NCBI RefSeq assembly: GCF_024345855.1
Contig: NZ_JAGQBX010000027.1
Span: 1 to 32,444 of the forward strand
From: Synechococcus sp. GreenBA-s
GTDB lineage: Bacteria > Cyanobacteriota > Cyanobacteriia > PCC-6307 > Cyanobiaceae
Length of the DNA stretch: 32,444 nt
Direction of reading: 5' to 3'
This document shows positions 9,306 to 17,074 of the stretch, piece after piece (position 1 is the stretch's first letter; every line of letters starts with the position of its first letter). The position numbers and the translations under genes were made by a program. A model generated the notes under the pieces. That model worked only from the letters and a program-made list of their open reading frames with translations, was not told where the DNA came from and made no database searches.

Positions 9306-10559
9306 ATGCTGCGCTCTGCCCTGGCTGAGGAGGTCAACAGACGGCTGCTGCTTCTGGTGGGGGCCGTCGGGCTGATGGGCAGTGTGCTCACCGGTGTGGC
9401 CGGTGGGTCGCTGGCGGTTCTCCAGTCCAATCGGGATGTGGCCACCCAGGCCGACCAGATCAGCCAGGCGGTGAGCACCATTCTCCAGCTGGAGGCCACC
9501 CTGCCGGAGAAGCAGGCCGTGCTGCAGCTCTACCGCAACCAGCCCTTCTTCCTCCAGAGCGATGTGCTCAATGCGGTGCTCGTCCTCGACGCCAGCGGCC
9601 GCACGATCCTCAGCTCGCGCCAGGCTTTGATCAACCGATCCATTCGGGATCTTCGCAGCACGCCCCTGCTCCGGGATGGCGATACCCAGCGCCGGATCGA
9701 CTGCTTCCTCGGTCAGCTCTCCTCGGCGGCGGCGCCCACCGCTAAGCCCTGTGAGCTGGAGGGTCATCGCTTCCACTGGCCCTGGTCCACCACCCAGATC
9801 GCCCTGCGGGAGGTGCAGCTGTTTCAGTTCGGCATCGATCCGAAGGGGAGCCGATACCTGATCCTGATCAGTCTCGGCACCCAGGCCACCAACAGCGGGG
9901 TGCTGCACCTCGTGCTGCTGATGGTGCTCAGCAGTGCTTTGATCCTGGGCCTGATGCTCTGGAGTCTCACGTGGGCCCTGCGTCGCCAGCTTCTGCCTGG
10001 CCTGCAGCAGCTGGCAGAAACCGATGGCCTCACCACGCTGGCCAATCGCCGCAACTTCATGGACCTGAGCCAGCAGGCCCTGCTGCAGGCCGAGACCTCC
10101 CAGACGTTCCATGTGCTCGCCATCATCGATATCGATCACTTCAAGCGGATCAACGATCAGCATGGCCATCTGGCTGGCGATGCGGTCCTGCGGCAGCTGG
10201 CCGACACCCTGCGGGACGGGCTGCGGGACAGTGACCTCGTGGCGCGCCTTGGGGGTGAGGAGTTCGCCCTGTTGCTGCGCTGCGATGCCGTGATGGCCGA
10301 TGAGGTGCTTGAGCGCCTGCGCAGCAGCGTGGAGTTCAGTGAGTGTGTCTGGGACGATGTCGTGATCCCCGTGACCATCAGCCTTGGCGCTGCTGCCACG
10401 GAACATCTCGGGTTCGATCTCGATTATCTCTACGCCGCCGCGGATGCCTCCCTCTACCGCGCCAAGAACGAGGGGCGTAACTGCATCCGCTGGGCCACGG
10501 CCCGGAAGGGCGATCCGGAGCGCGAGAGCTGGACCTCCAGGCTGATCATCCAGGCCTGA
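9306..10559 (+). CDS. Membrane-bound diguanylate cyclase (GGDEF)
   Basis: A 417-residue enzyme that would make c-di-GMP from two GTP. Helices at about 13-39 and 198-224 enclose a periplasmic sensory region (40-197) of no recognised family, which contains two cysteines, C133 and C149. The cytoplasmic GGDEF domain begins at about D-G-L-T-T-L-A-N-R-R (240-249) and has the metal/GTP segment D-I-D-H-F-K-R-I-N-D, the catalytic G-G-E-E-F (316-320) and a complete inhibitory site R-D-S-D (307-310) five residues before it. It is therefore probably active and feedback-controlled. It starts 8 bp after the haem-LOV sensor gene, so the two are almost surely one operon. It ends convergently with the GGDEF-EAL gene. 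Confidence 0.92.
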   Translation: MLRSALAEEVNRRLLLLVGAVGLMGSVLTGVAGGSLAVLQSNRDVATQADQISQAVSTILQLEATLPEKQAVLQLYRNQPFFLQSDVLNAVLVLDASGRTILSSRQALINRSIRDLRSTPLLRDGDTQRRIDCFLGQLSSAAAPTAKPCELEGHRFHWPWSTTQIALREVQLFQFGIDPKGSRYLILISLGTQATNSGVLHLVLLMVLSSALILGLMLWSLTWALRRQLLPGLQQLAETDGLTTLANRRNFMDLSQQALLQAETSQTFHVLAIIDIDHFKRINDQHGHLAGDAVLRQLADTLRDGLRDSDLVARLGGEEFALLLRCDAVMADEVLERLRSSVEFSECVWDDVVIPVTISLGAAATEHLGFDLDYLYAAADASLYRAKNEGRNCIRWATARKGDPERESWTSRLIIQA

Positions 10560-10595
10560 CGAGCGCAGAATCGGCCTGTCCTGGATCTGGCCTGT

Positions 10596-12368
10596 TCAGT
10601 CGGCGCTGTAGCCCCTTGGCCGTCCGTAGTAATAGCCCTGTCCATGGGTGCAGCCCATCTCCAGCAGGCCGAGGTGTTGCTTTTCTGTCTCGATTCCTTC
10701 GGCAATCACCGTGAAGTTGAGATCCTGCGCCAGCGTGATCATCGACTGGAGCACGGTCTGCTTGCGGCGATCCATCAGGAAATCGGCAGCGAAGCTACGG
10801 TCGATCTTGATGGCATCAATCGGTAGCTTCGCCAGCCATGACATGCTGGAGTAGCCCGTTCCGAAGTCATCGAGATACACGCGTACACCAGCCTGGCGCA
10901 GGTGCTGCAGCTCACGGGTGGTCTGCTCGGGATGATCGATCAGCATGCCTTCGGTCACTTCGACACTGAACAGAACCGGGTCGAGGTCGCGCTCCTCTGC
11001 CTGGGCCAGGAACCAGCTGGCGAAGCCCTCTTGTTTCAGCTGCAGCGGGCTCACGTTGATGGAGGTGCGCAGGGACCGGCTAAGGCGCTGCAGGCGTTTC
11101 ACATGGTCCATGGCCTCCCTGACCACCCAGCGTCCCAGCGGCAGGATCAGACCGGTTCGCTCCGCCAGTGGGATGAATTCCGAGGGGTTCAGGGCCGGCC
11201 GGCCGGGGCTCTGGATCCGAACCAGGCTCTCCTGGCCCACCGTCTGTGCATCGGTAAGGGTCACGATCGGCTGGTAAACCAGTTCCAGTTCGTTGTCCTC
11301 GATGGCCTGCTTGAGCTGTCGCTTGAGAACAATCGTTCGCTTGACCTCCAGGTCGATGGAATCGTTGTAGTGAGAGATCTTCGGATCATTCTTGGCCTTG
11401 GCGTCGTACATCGCCAGGTCGGCCCGCCGCAGCAGTTCATCGATGCCGATCTCAGGATCGGTGGTGCCGGCGATGCCCACACTCATGGAGGGCCGGATCA
11501 GATAGTCCTCGGCGATCCAGGGTGTGGCCAGCCGCTGCTGCAGCCGCATGCCCAGTTCCAGGGCCTCGATTTCATCGAGGCGGCCGCTGGTGAGCACCAC
11601 GAATTCATCGCCACCGAGCCTGGCCAGGGTGTCGCCGGAGCGCAGGCCCTGTTGCAGCCGCTGACCCACCTCCACCAGCAGCTCATCGCCCACATGGTGG
11701 CCGTAGAGATCGTTGATCTCCTTGAATCCGTTGAGATCGCAGAACAGGATCGTCACCTGACCCGCCTGGGCCTCCAGGTCCGCGAGGGCCTCGGCGATGC
11801 GGTTCTGCAGGGCCCGGCGGTTGGGCAGCCCTGTGACCGGGCACTCCACCACCTGGGCCGCCAGGCTGCGCTGCTGCTCCCGCAGCTGGGCATTGCGGGT
11901 CTCGCTCTCGGCGCGGCGCTCGTTGGCCAGATCAGCCCGGCTCTGGAGTTCGGCGTTGGAGAGCAGCAGGCTGATGTCGCGGATGGTGAAGACCAGCGGC
12001 CCGGACGCTTCCCGCTTCACCTCACGCCATTGAATCTCCACGGCCCGCAGGGGGTCCTGGCTCAGCAGGCCCGTCAGCCGTCCGCTCTGCCCTTCGCCGA
12101 CCTTGCCCTGGAGGGCCGTCGCGTCCAGCAGGGGCTGGCCGCTGCAGCTGCGTGGCAGTTGGCTGAAGAGCGGCTCTCCGAGCATCAGCAGCTTGGACCG
12201 CCCGCAGAACGTCACAAAGCCCGCGTTGCACCACAGAACCCGGGCCTCGGCGTCGGTGATCACCAGGCCATCGCCGATGCTGTCCAGGGCCTCCTCCAGC
12301 CAGCCCAGGGTGCGGCGCAGTTCCGCGACCAGCTGGCCTTCCACGGCCTTCAGAGGGGTGCCTGTCAT
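10596..12368 (-). CDS. PAS-GGDEF-EAL dual c-di-GMP enzyme
   Basis: A 590-residue cytoplasmic protein. A PAS domain (about 22-135) begins with L-D-S-I-G-D-G-L-V-I-T-D-A; a coiled coil (140-172) follows; then GGDEF (175-335) with intact G-G-D-E-F (252-256) and inhibitory R-S-G-D (243-246); then EAL (345-585). In the EAL domain the signature is E-S-L (380-382) instead of EAL, keeping the metal-binding Glu; N-V-S-P, E-V-T-E, D-D-F-G-T-G (500-505), K521 and A-E-G-I-E-T-E are present. Both cyclase and phosphodiesterase activities are possible; which dominates cannot be told. The ATG at 12368 overlaps the stop of the upstream PAS gene as ATGA, which fixes the start. Confidence 0.92.
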   Translation of the reverse strand: MTGTPLKAVEGQLVAELRRTLGWLEEALDSIGDGLVITDAEARVLWCNAGFVTFCGRSKLLMLGEPLFSQLPRSCSGQPLLDATALQGKVGEGQSGRLTGLLSQDPLRAVEIQWREVKREASGPLVFTIRDISLLLSNAELQSRADLANERRAESETRNAQLREQQRSLAAQVVECPVTGLPNRRALQNRIAEALADLEAQAGQVTILFCDLNGFKEINDLYGHHVGDELLVEVGQRLQQGLRSGDTLARLGGDEFVVLTSGRLDEIEALELGMRLQQRLATPWIAEDYLIRPSMSVGIAGTTDPEIGIDELLRRADLAMYDAKAKNDPKISHYNDSIDLEVKRTIVLKRQLKQAIEDNELELVYQPIVTLTDAQTVGQESLVRIQSPGRPALNPSEFIPLAERTGLILPLGRWVVREAMDHVKRLQRLSRSLRTSINVSPLQLKQEGFASWFLAQAEERDLDPVLFSVEVTEGMLIDHPEQTTRELQHLRQAGVRVYLDDFGTGYSSMSWLAKLPIDAIKIDRSFAADFLMDRRKQTVLQSMITLAQDLNFTVIAEGIETEKQHLGLLEMGCTHGQGYYYGRPRGYSAD

Positions 12369-12769
12369 GGCACCTGTTCCGCGTCTTCGGGCAGTGGGGT
12401 GAGGGTGGCTCCGAACAGCCACTGGTCGTTCTGCTTCTCCGCCACGATGAAGTGCTCGGAGATCACCCCGCGGCCATCGCTGCAGATGGTCTTGAGGCGC
12501 AGGGGGTGGGCCAGGATCGTGGACTGTTCGGTGGCCTGGAAACGGGAGAAGCCCAGCTGGTGGGACATCTGAAAGGCCTCGGGCAGGATGCGGCTCAGGG
12601 ATGTTCCGGCCAGATCGGCCTGGCTCCAGCCGAAGGCCGCCTGGAAGGCCGGGTTGATGGCCACCACGTTGCCGAGATGATCGGCCAGCACGAAGGGGCG
12701 GTCGCCCGCCTGCAGCGAGGCGATGGAGGGAACGGGCTCAGCCATGCTGCCGGGGGCACCAAGTCCCAT
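12365..12769 (-). CDS. Single PAS-domain protein
   Basis: A 134-residue protein that is nearly all one PAS domain: D-R-P-F-V-L-A-D-H-L-G-N-V-V-A-I-N-P-A-F opening, then F-G-W-S-Q-A-D-L-A-G and a W-L-F-G-A-T-L-T-P-L closing strand. No cofactor-binding motif such as GRNCRFL is visible. It is translationally coupled (ATGA) to the PAS-GGDEF-EAL gene, so it may be a detached sensory or partner subunit of that enzyme. The ATG at 12769 is preferred to the one at 12745 because TGGAG lies 6 bases upstream. It is divergent from sdhB over 69 bp, so the two promoters share a small space. Confidence 0.8.
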   Translation of the reverse strand: MGLGAPGSMAEPVPSIASLQAGDRPFVLADHLGNVVAINPAFQAAFGWSQADLAGTSLSRILPEAFQMSHQLGFSRFQATEQSTILAHPLRLKTICSDGRGVISEHFIVAEKQNDQWLFGATLTPLPEDAEQVP

Positions 12770-12775
12770 TCTGTA

Positions 12776-12780
12776 CTCCA
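12776..12780 (-). promoter_or_regulatory. Ribosome-binding site of the PAS gene
   Basis: TGGAG on the minus strand, 6 bases before the ATG at 12769. It decides between two in-frame ATGs eight codons apart. Confidence 0.6.
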
Positions 12781-12825
12781 CTTGGGTGAGAACGCCTTGG
12801 CCAGAATGGACTCGCCCGCTGGGTC

Positions 12826-12831
12826 GAGAGG
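12826..12831 (+). promoter_or_regulatory. Ribosome-binding site of sdhB
   Basis: GAGAGG ends 7 bases before the ATG at 12839. It favours this start over an in-frame ATG at 12806, which has no comparable site. Confidence 0.6.
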
Positions 12832-12838
12832 CCGGCCG

Positions 12839-13579
12839 ATGCGTCCCACCCTCTCCCTCACCCTGCGCCTCTGGCGCCAGGTCGCCCCGGACCAACCTGG
12901 CCGCTTCGAGAGCCACCGGCTGGAGCACGTTTCCGCCGATCTCTCGCTGCTGGAGGCCCTCGATCTGCTCAATGAGCGCCTGGTCGCCGCCGGCGAGCGG
13001 CCGGTGCACTTCGAGCACGACTGCCGCGAGGGCATCTGCGGCAGCTGCGGCTTCCTGGTGAATGGCCAGGCCCACGGCCCCCGGCCGGCCACCACCGTCT
13101 GTCAGCTGTATCTGCGCCACTTCGCCGATGGCGCCACCCTGGTGCTGGAGCCCTGGCGCGCCGCCGCCTTCCCCCTGATTCAGGACCTGGCGGTGGAGCG
13201 CTCCGCCCTCGATCGCCTGATCGCGGCGGGGGGCTACTGCTCGGTGCCGATCGGCAGCGCGCCGGAGGCCAATGGCCTGCTGGTGGGCCGCGAGCAGGCC
13301 CGCTCCGCCTTCGAGACCGCCACCTGCATCGGCTGCGGCGCCTGCATCGCCAGCTGCCGCAACGCCTCCGCCAGCCTGTTTGTGGCCGCCAAGCTGGCCC
13401 ACCTAGGGCAGCTGCCCCAGGGCCAGCCCGAGCGGGCCCGCCGGGCCGCCGCGATGCAGGCGCAGATGGCGGCCGAGGGCTTCGGCAGCTGCAGCAGCCA
13501 GCTGGAGTGCGAGGCCGTCTGCCCCCAGCAGATCTCCGCCGACTGGATCAGCTGGATGCACCGCGAGGCGCGGACTTGA
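12839..13579 (+). CDS. sdhB: Succinate dehydrogenase iron-sulfur subunit
   Basis: A 246-residue electron-transfer subunit. All ligands for three clusters are present: 2Fe-2S at C62, C67, C70 and C88 (D-C-R-E-G-I-C-G-S-C motif); 4Fe-4S from C163-x2-C166-x2-C169 with C228; 3Fe-4S from C173, C218 and C224. C173 is followed by Arg-Asn rather than Pro, and L-P-Q-G-Q-P-E-R lies between the clusters, as in the non-classical succinate dehydrogenase/fumarate reductases of Bacteroidetes and epsilon-proteobacterial type. This agrees with the b-type SdhC. The gene has its own ribosome-binding site and lies 4.9 kb from sdhA, so it needs its own promoter, probably in the 69 bp shared with the divergent PAS gene. 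Confidence 0.95.
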   Translation: MRPTLSLTLRLWRQVAPDQPGRFESHRLEHVSADLSLLEALDLLNERLVAAGERPVHFEHDCREGICGSCGFLVNGQAHGPRPATTVCQLYLRHFADGATLVLEPWRAAAFPLIQDLAVERSALDRLIAAGGYCSVPIGSAPEANGLLVGREQARSAFETATCIGCGACIASCRNASASLFVAAKLAHLGQLPQGQPERARRAAAMQAQMAAEGFGSCSSQLECEAVCPQQISADWISWMHREART

Positions 13580-13832
13580 TGCCGCCCTCCCCGGCGTCGG
13601 TTCAACGGGCGGCGGCACTGGCCCCGGCGACGGTTCCGGGATCGGGCGGGAACGCGCCCTGGGATTCGCGATCGGTCTGCGACGCGCTCAATCGGGGCCA
13701 GGGAGGGATGGCGGCATTGAAGGCCCTCGGCTCCCTGGGCCCGGCTGCCTTTCTTAAGAGCTGTGTGCTGAGCCACGCCCATCCTTGGTGGGGGGTTAGC
13801 AACGGCAGCAGCAGCAGCGGCGGCACCCGGCC

Positions 13833-15356
13833 GTGACCTTCTTTCTCAAGCTCACCGAGGCGATCGCCAGTCGCCAGTCGCTGCTGATCACCGGGCTGGA
13901 TCCCAACCCGGAGATGCTGCACACCTGGAACCGCAGCCGCGGCGGCGGCACCGGCTCGTTCCTCTCCCAGGCGCGGCGCTGGATCAAGGCGGTGATCGAC
14001 GCCACCGCCGACCACGTGTGCGCGGTGAAGCCCAGCCTCGGCTTCTACCAGGCCCTGGGCGCCGTGGGCATTGACCTGCTGCGGGAGGTGCGGGAGCTGG
14101 TGCCGCCCGATCTGCCCCTCATCCTCGATGCCAAACACGCCGACCTCAACTCGGCCTCGGCCCTGGCCCATTACCTGTTCCACGACCTGGGCGTCGATGC
14201 GGTGTCGCTCTCGCCCCTGGCCGGCCAGGACATCGCCGCCCCCTTCCTGCTGCACACCGACCGGGCCGTGGTGGTGACCTGCCACAGCTCCAGTCCGGCG
14301 GCGCGGGTGCTGCAGCACCACCCCGATGAGAACGACCCCTTCTATCTGCGGGTGGTGCGCGAGAGCCAGCTGTGGGCCACGCCGGAGCAGTTGCTGCTGG
14401 AGGTGGGCACCAGCGATCCGCGCATCCTCGAGCGGGTGAGGGCCGCCGCCCCGGAGCACGTGCTGATCCTGCGCAGCCTCTGGGGCCGGGAGGAGCGGCT
14501 GGAGGCCCTGCTGCAGGCGGGGCTCACCAGCGCCGCCGATGGCCTGCTGCTGCCGCTGCCCCAGAACCTGCTGGTGGAGGAGGGGCTGGCGGAGGGGGCG
14601 GCCGCCCTCAAGCGCCAGATCAGCGCCGTGCGCGAGCGGGTGATCGCCGCCCGCAGCCCCGCCGCCGACCGCTGCGACCTGTGGCTGCCCCAGCCGGCCG
14701 CCGCTGCGCCGGCCGCCGAGCCGTCCGCCCCCGAGCCGCCCACCGCTGCCCTTCGCCCCGACCCATCGGCCGATCCCCTGGCCCCGCTGATCGTGGATCT
14801 GTTCGACATCGGCTGCCTGCTGTTCGGCGACTACGTGCAGGCCTCAGGTGCCGTGTTCAGTTATTACATCGACCTGCGCCGCATCATCTCCGATCCCAAC
14901 CTGTTTCACCGGGTGCTGCACACCTACAGCGAGCTGCTGCAGGGGCTGAGCTTCGATCGCATCGCCGGCATCCCCTACGGCTCGCTGCCCACCGCCACCG
15001 GCCTGTCGCTGCAGCTGCACAAGCCGCTGATCTATCCGCGCAAGGAGGTGAAGGCCCATGGCGCCCGTCGCCAGATCGAGGGCGACTTCCGCGAGGGCGA
15101 GACCGTGGTGGTGGTGGACGACATCCTGATCACCGGCGGCAGCGTGCTCGATGGCATCGCCAAGCTCGCCAGCTCGGGTCTGGTGGTGCGCGATGTGGTG
15201 GTGTTCATCGACCACGGCGGCCAGGCCAGGCAGCGCCTGGCCGAGGCTGGCTACCGCACCCACGCGGTGCTCGACATCGGCCGCATCACGGCGGTGCTGC
15301 TGGCTGCCGGGCGGCTCACCCCCGAGCAGGCGGTCCAGCTGGGCGCTCAGGCATGA
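13833..15356 (+). CDS. pyrFE: Bifunctional OMP decarboxylase / orotate phosphoribosyltransferase
   Basis: A 507-residue fusion carrying the last two steps of UMP synthesis in reverse order of the animal enzyme. Residues 1-280 are PyrF: G-L-D-P-N-P-E-M-L (21-29), K-P-S-L-G-F-Y, and the catalytic D-A-K-H-A-D-L (99-105). A Pro/Ala-rich linker spans 286-315. Residues 320-507 are PyrE with the PRPP loop V-V-V-V-D-D-I-L-I-T-G-G-S (425-437) and R-K-E-V-K-A-H-G. The N-terminal PyrF-PyrE order is known in cyanobacteria. The start is GTG at 13833, chosen from family alignment; there is no obvious ribosome-binding site and an in-frame stop lies a little upstream. The 3' end overlaps the convergent GGDEF-EAL gene by 10 bp. 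pyrC lies 4.5 kb downstream on the other strand. Confidence 0.93.
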   Translation: MTFFLKLTEAIASRQSLLITGLDPNPEMLHTWNRSRGGGTGSFLSQARRWIKAVIDATADHVCAVKPSLGFYQALGAVGIDLLREVRELVPPDLPLILDAKHADLNSASALAHYLFHDLGVDAVSLSPLAGQDIAAPFLLHTDRAVVVTCHSSSPAARVLQHHPDENDPFYLRVVRESQLWATPEQLLLEVGTSDPRILERVRAAAPEHVLILRSLWGREERLEALLQAGLTSAADGLLLPLPQNLLVEEGLAEGAAALKRQISAVRERVIAARSPAADRCDLWLPQPAAAAPAAEPSAPEPPTAALRPDPSADPLAPLIVDLFDIGCLLFGDYVQASGAVFSYYIDLRRIISDPNLFHRVLHTYSELLQGLSFDRIAGIPYGSLPTATGLSLQLHKPLIYPRKEVKAHGARRQIEGDFREGETVVVVDDILITGGSVLDGIAKLASSGLVVRDVVVFIDHGGQARQRLAEAGYRTHAVLDIGRITAVLLAAGRLTPEQAVQLGAQA

Positions 15357-17074
15357 GAGTGGTGCCGCCGGCTGCTGGCATAGTCCTCGATCAGCCGTAA
15401 GGTCTCCTTCTGGCCCTGGGGCCGGCCGAACAGGTAGCCCTGGCCGAAGTCGCTGCCCAGCCGCGCAACGATGCGCCGCTGGTCCTCCGTCTCCACGCCT
15501 TCGGCCACCACCTCGAGGCCCAGGGCCTTGGCCAGGGAGATGATCGCCCCGGCGATCATCTCGTCCTCCGGGTTGGTCACCAGGCCATCCACGAAGGAGT
15601 GATCGATCTTGAGCACGCCCACGGGGAAGCGCTTCAGGTAGAGCAGGGAGGAATAGCCCGTTCCGAAGTCGTCGATCGCCAGGCGCACCCCCAGGTCGCG
15701 GAGTCCATTGATGGTCGCCGTCGTCGACTGGATGTCATCGACGAGCATGGTCTCGGTGATCTCCAGGTAGAGGCTGCCGGGGGCCAGTTCGCTGCTGTCC
15801 AGAATTCCCGCGATGCGCTGCTGGAGTCGGGCCTCGTTCAGGGTGCGGGCCGACAGGTTGGAGGAGAGCCGCAGGTCCGCCAGCCCGTCGATCCGTTGCC
15901 AGCGGGCCATGGCCCCGGCGGCCTGGTTGAGCACCTCCAGGTCGATGTGCACGATCACCTCCGACGCTTCCGCCTGGGGGATGAAGGCGCTGGGGGGGAG
16001 CAGTCCCAGCTGGCGATGGCGCCAGCGAGCCAGGGCCTCGAAGCCCACCAGGCTGCGGTCGGAGAGCCGGTAGATCGGCTGGTAGAAGCTCTCGATCTCG
16101 CCGTTCTCAATCGCGTGGCGCAGCTCCCCTTCCAGATAGAGGCGCTCTCTCGCCTCGGCGCGCATCGACTCCTGGAAGATGGCCCAGTGGCCCCTACCGC
16201 GGCTTTTTGCCTGATACATCGCGATGTCGGCGTTCTCCAGCAGCGCATGGGCCTCCTGCCCCGTCTCGCCGAAGGCGATGCCGATGGAGGCGCTGTGGCT
16301 CAGTTCCGTGCCCGCCACCACGATCGGACGGCGGATCGCCTCGATGATGCGCTGGGCCAGATCGGTGGCGGCGCCCACCGTGGCGGTCTGGCTGATCACG
16401 ATGAATTCATCGCCCGACAGCCGTCCCACCAGATCCGACTCCCGCACCGACTCCCGCAGCATGCGCGCCACGTTGATGAGCAGCTGGTCGCCCGCGGCGT
16501 GGCCGTGGGCGTCATTGACGATCTTGAAGCGGTCGATGTCGATGAACAGCACCACCTGCTGCATCTGCCCCTGCGGCTCTCTGGCGAGGGCCTGGTTCAG
16601 GCCCTCGAGCACCAGGCGCCGATTGGGCAGACCGGTGAGCGCATCGTGGGTGGCGTCGTGGTGGGCCTCGTCCCGGGCGTGGCGCTCCGCCGAGATGGCC
16701 CGCAGCAGCCCGATGCTCAGTTCGATGCTGCGGGCCATCGCCCGCAACAGCGACCGTTCCTCCACGTCGAAGGGATCGCCGAGCCTGCCCACGACCAGCT
16801 GCTCTTTACCGATGGTGGCCCAGCAGGTGTGCAGCGTGCCGCTGCGGATCTGAACCTCCGCCGGTCTCGCGTCCGCCAGCTCCACCAGCCGGGCCCCCTC
16901 GCGGGGACTGAGGCCGATGCAGCAGGTGATGCCGTCCCTGTCGAAGATCGCCCCCACTTCGGCATCCACCGCTTCCGTCACCCGGTTCACCGCATTGCGC
17001 AGGTTGTCGGGATCGTCGGTGGAGAAGGCCGAGAGGATCTCGGAGAGCAGGTGCAGCGACCAGGACGTCTCCAT
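15347..17074 (-). CDS. GAF-GGDEF-EAL dual c-di-GMP enzyme
   Basis: A 575-residue cytoplasmic protein. Residues 10-125 look like a GAF domain, with no recognisable cofactor motif but a Cys pair at 51-52. GGDEF (138-300) has S-G-D-E-F (220-224), the first Gly changed to Ser, and an intact inhibitory site R-E-S-D (211-214). EAL (318-565) is fully conserved: E-A-L (346-348), N406, E-I-T-E-T (438-442), D-D-F-G-T-G (468-473), K489 and A-E-G-V-E-T-E. Phosphodiesterase activity is therefore likely; cyclase activity is uncertain, though some SGDEF proteins are active. The ATG shares its first base with the stop of the upstream FIST gene (TGATG), so the two are coupled. Confidence 0.92.
   Translation of the reverse strand: METSWSLHLLSEILSAFSTDDPDNLRNAVNRVTEAVDAEVGAIFDRDGITCCIGLSPREGARLVELADARPAEVQIRSGTLHTCWATIGKEQLVVGRLGDPFDVEERSLLRAMARSIELSIGLLRAISAERHARDEAHHDATHDALTGLPNRRLVLEGLNQALAREPQGQMQQVVLFIDIDRFKIVNDAHGHAAGDQLLINVARMLRESVRESDLVGRLSGDEFIVISQTATVGAATDLAQRIIEAIRRPIVVAGTELSHSASIGIAFGETGQEAHALLENADIAMYQAKSRGRGHWAIFQESMRAEARERLYLEGELRHAIENGEIESFYQPIYRLSDRSLVGFEALARWRHRQLGLLPPSAFIPQAEASEVIVHIDLEVLNQAAGAMARWQRIDGLADLRLSSNLSARTLNEARLQQRIAGILDSSELAPGSLYLEITETMLVDDIQSTTATINGLRDLGVRLAIDDFGTGYSSLLYLKRFPVGVLKIDHSFVDGLVTNPEDEMIAGAIISLAKALGLEVVAEGVETEDQRRIVARLGSDFGQGYLFGRPQGQKETLRLIEDYASSRRHHSHA

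Noticed and set aside
13581-13613. Hairpin after sdhB (GCCGCCC/GGGCGGC)
   Set aside because: Long loop and no T-run; such GC pairs arise often by chance in this DNA.
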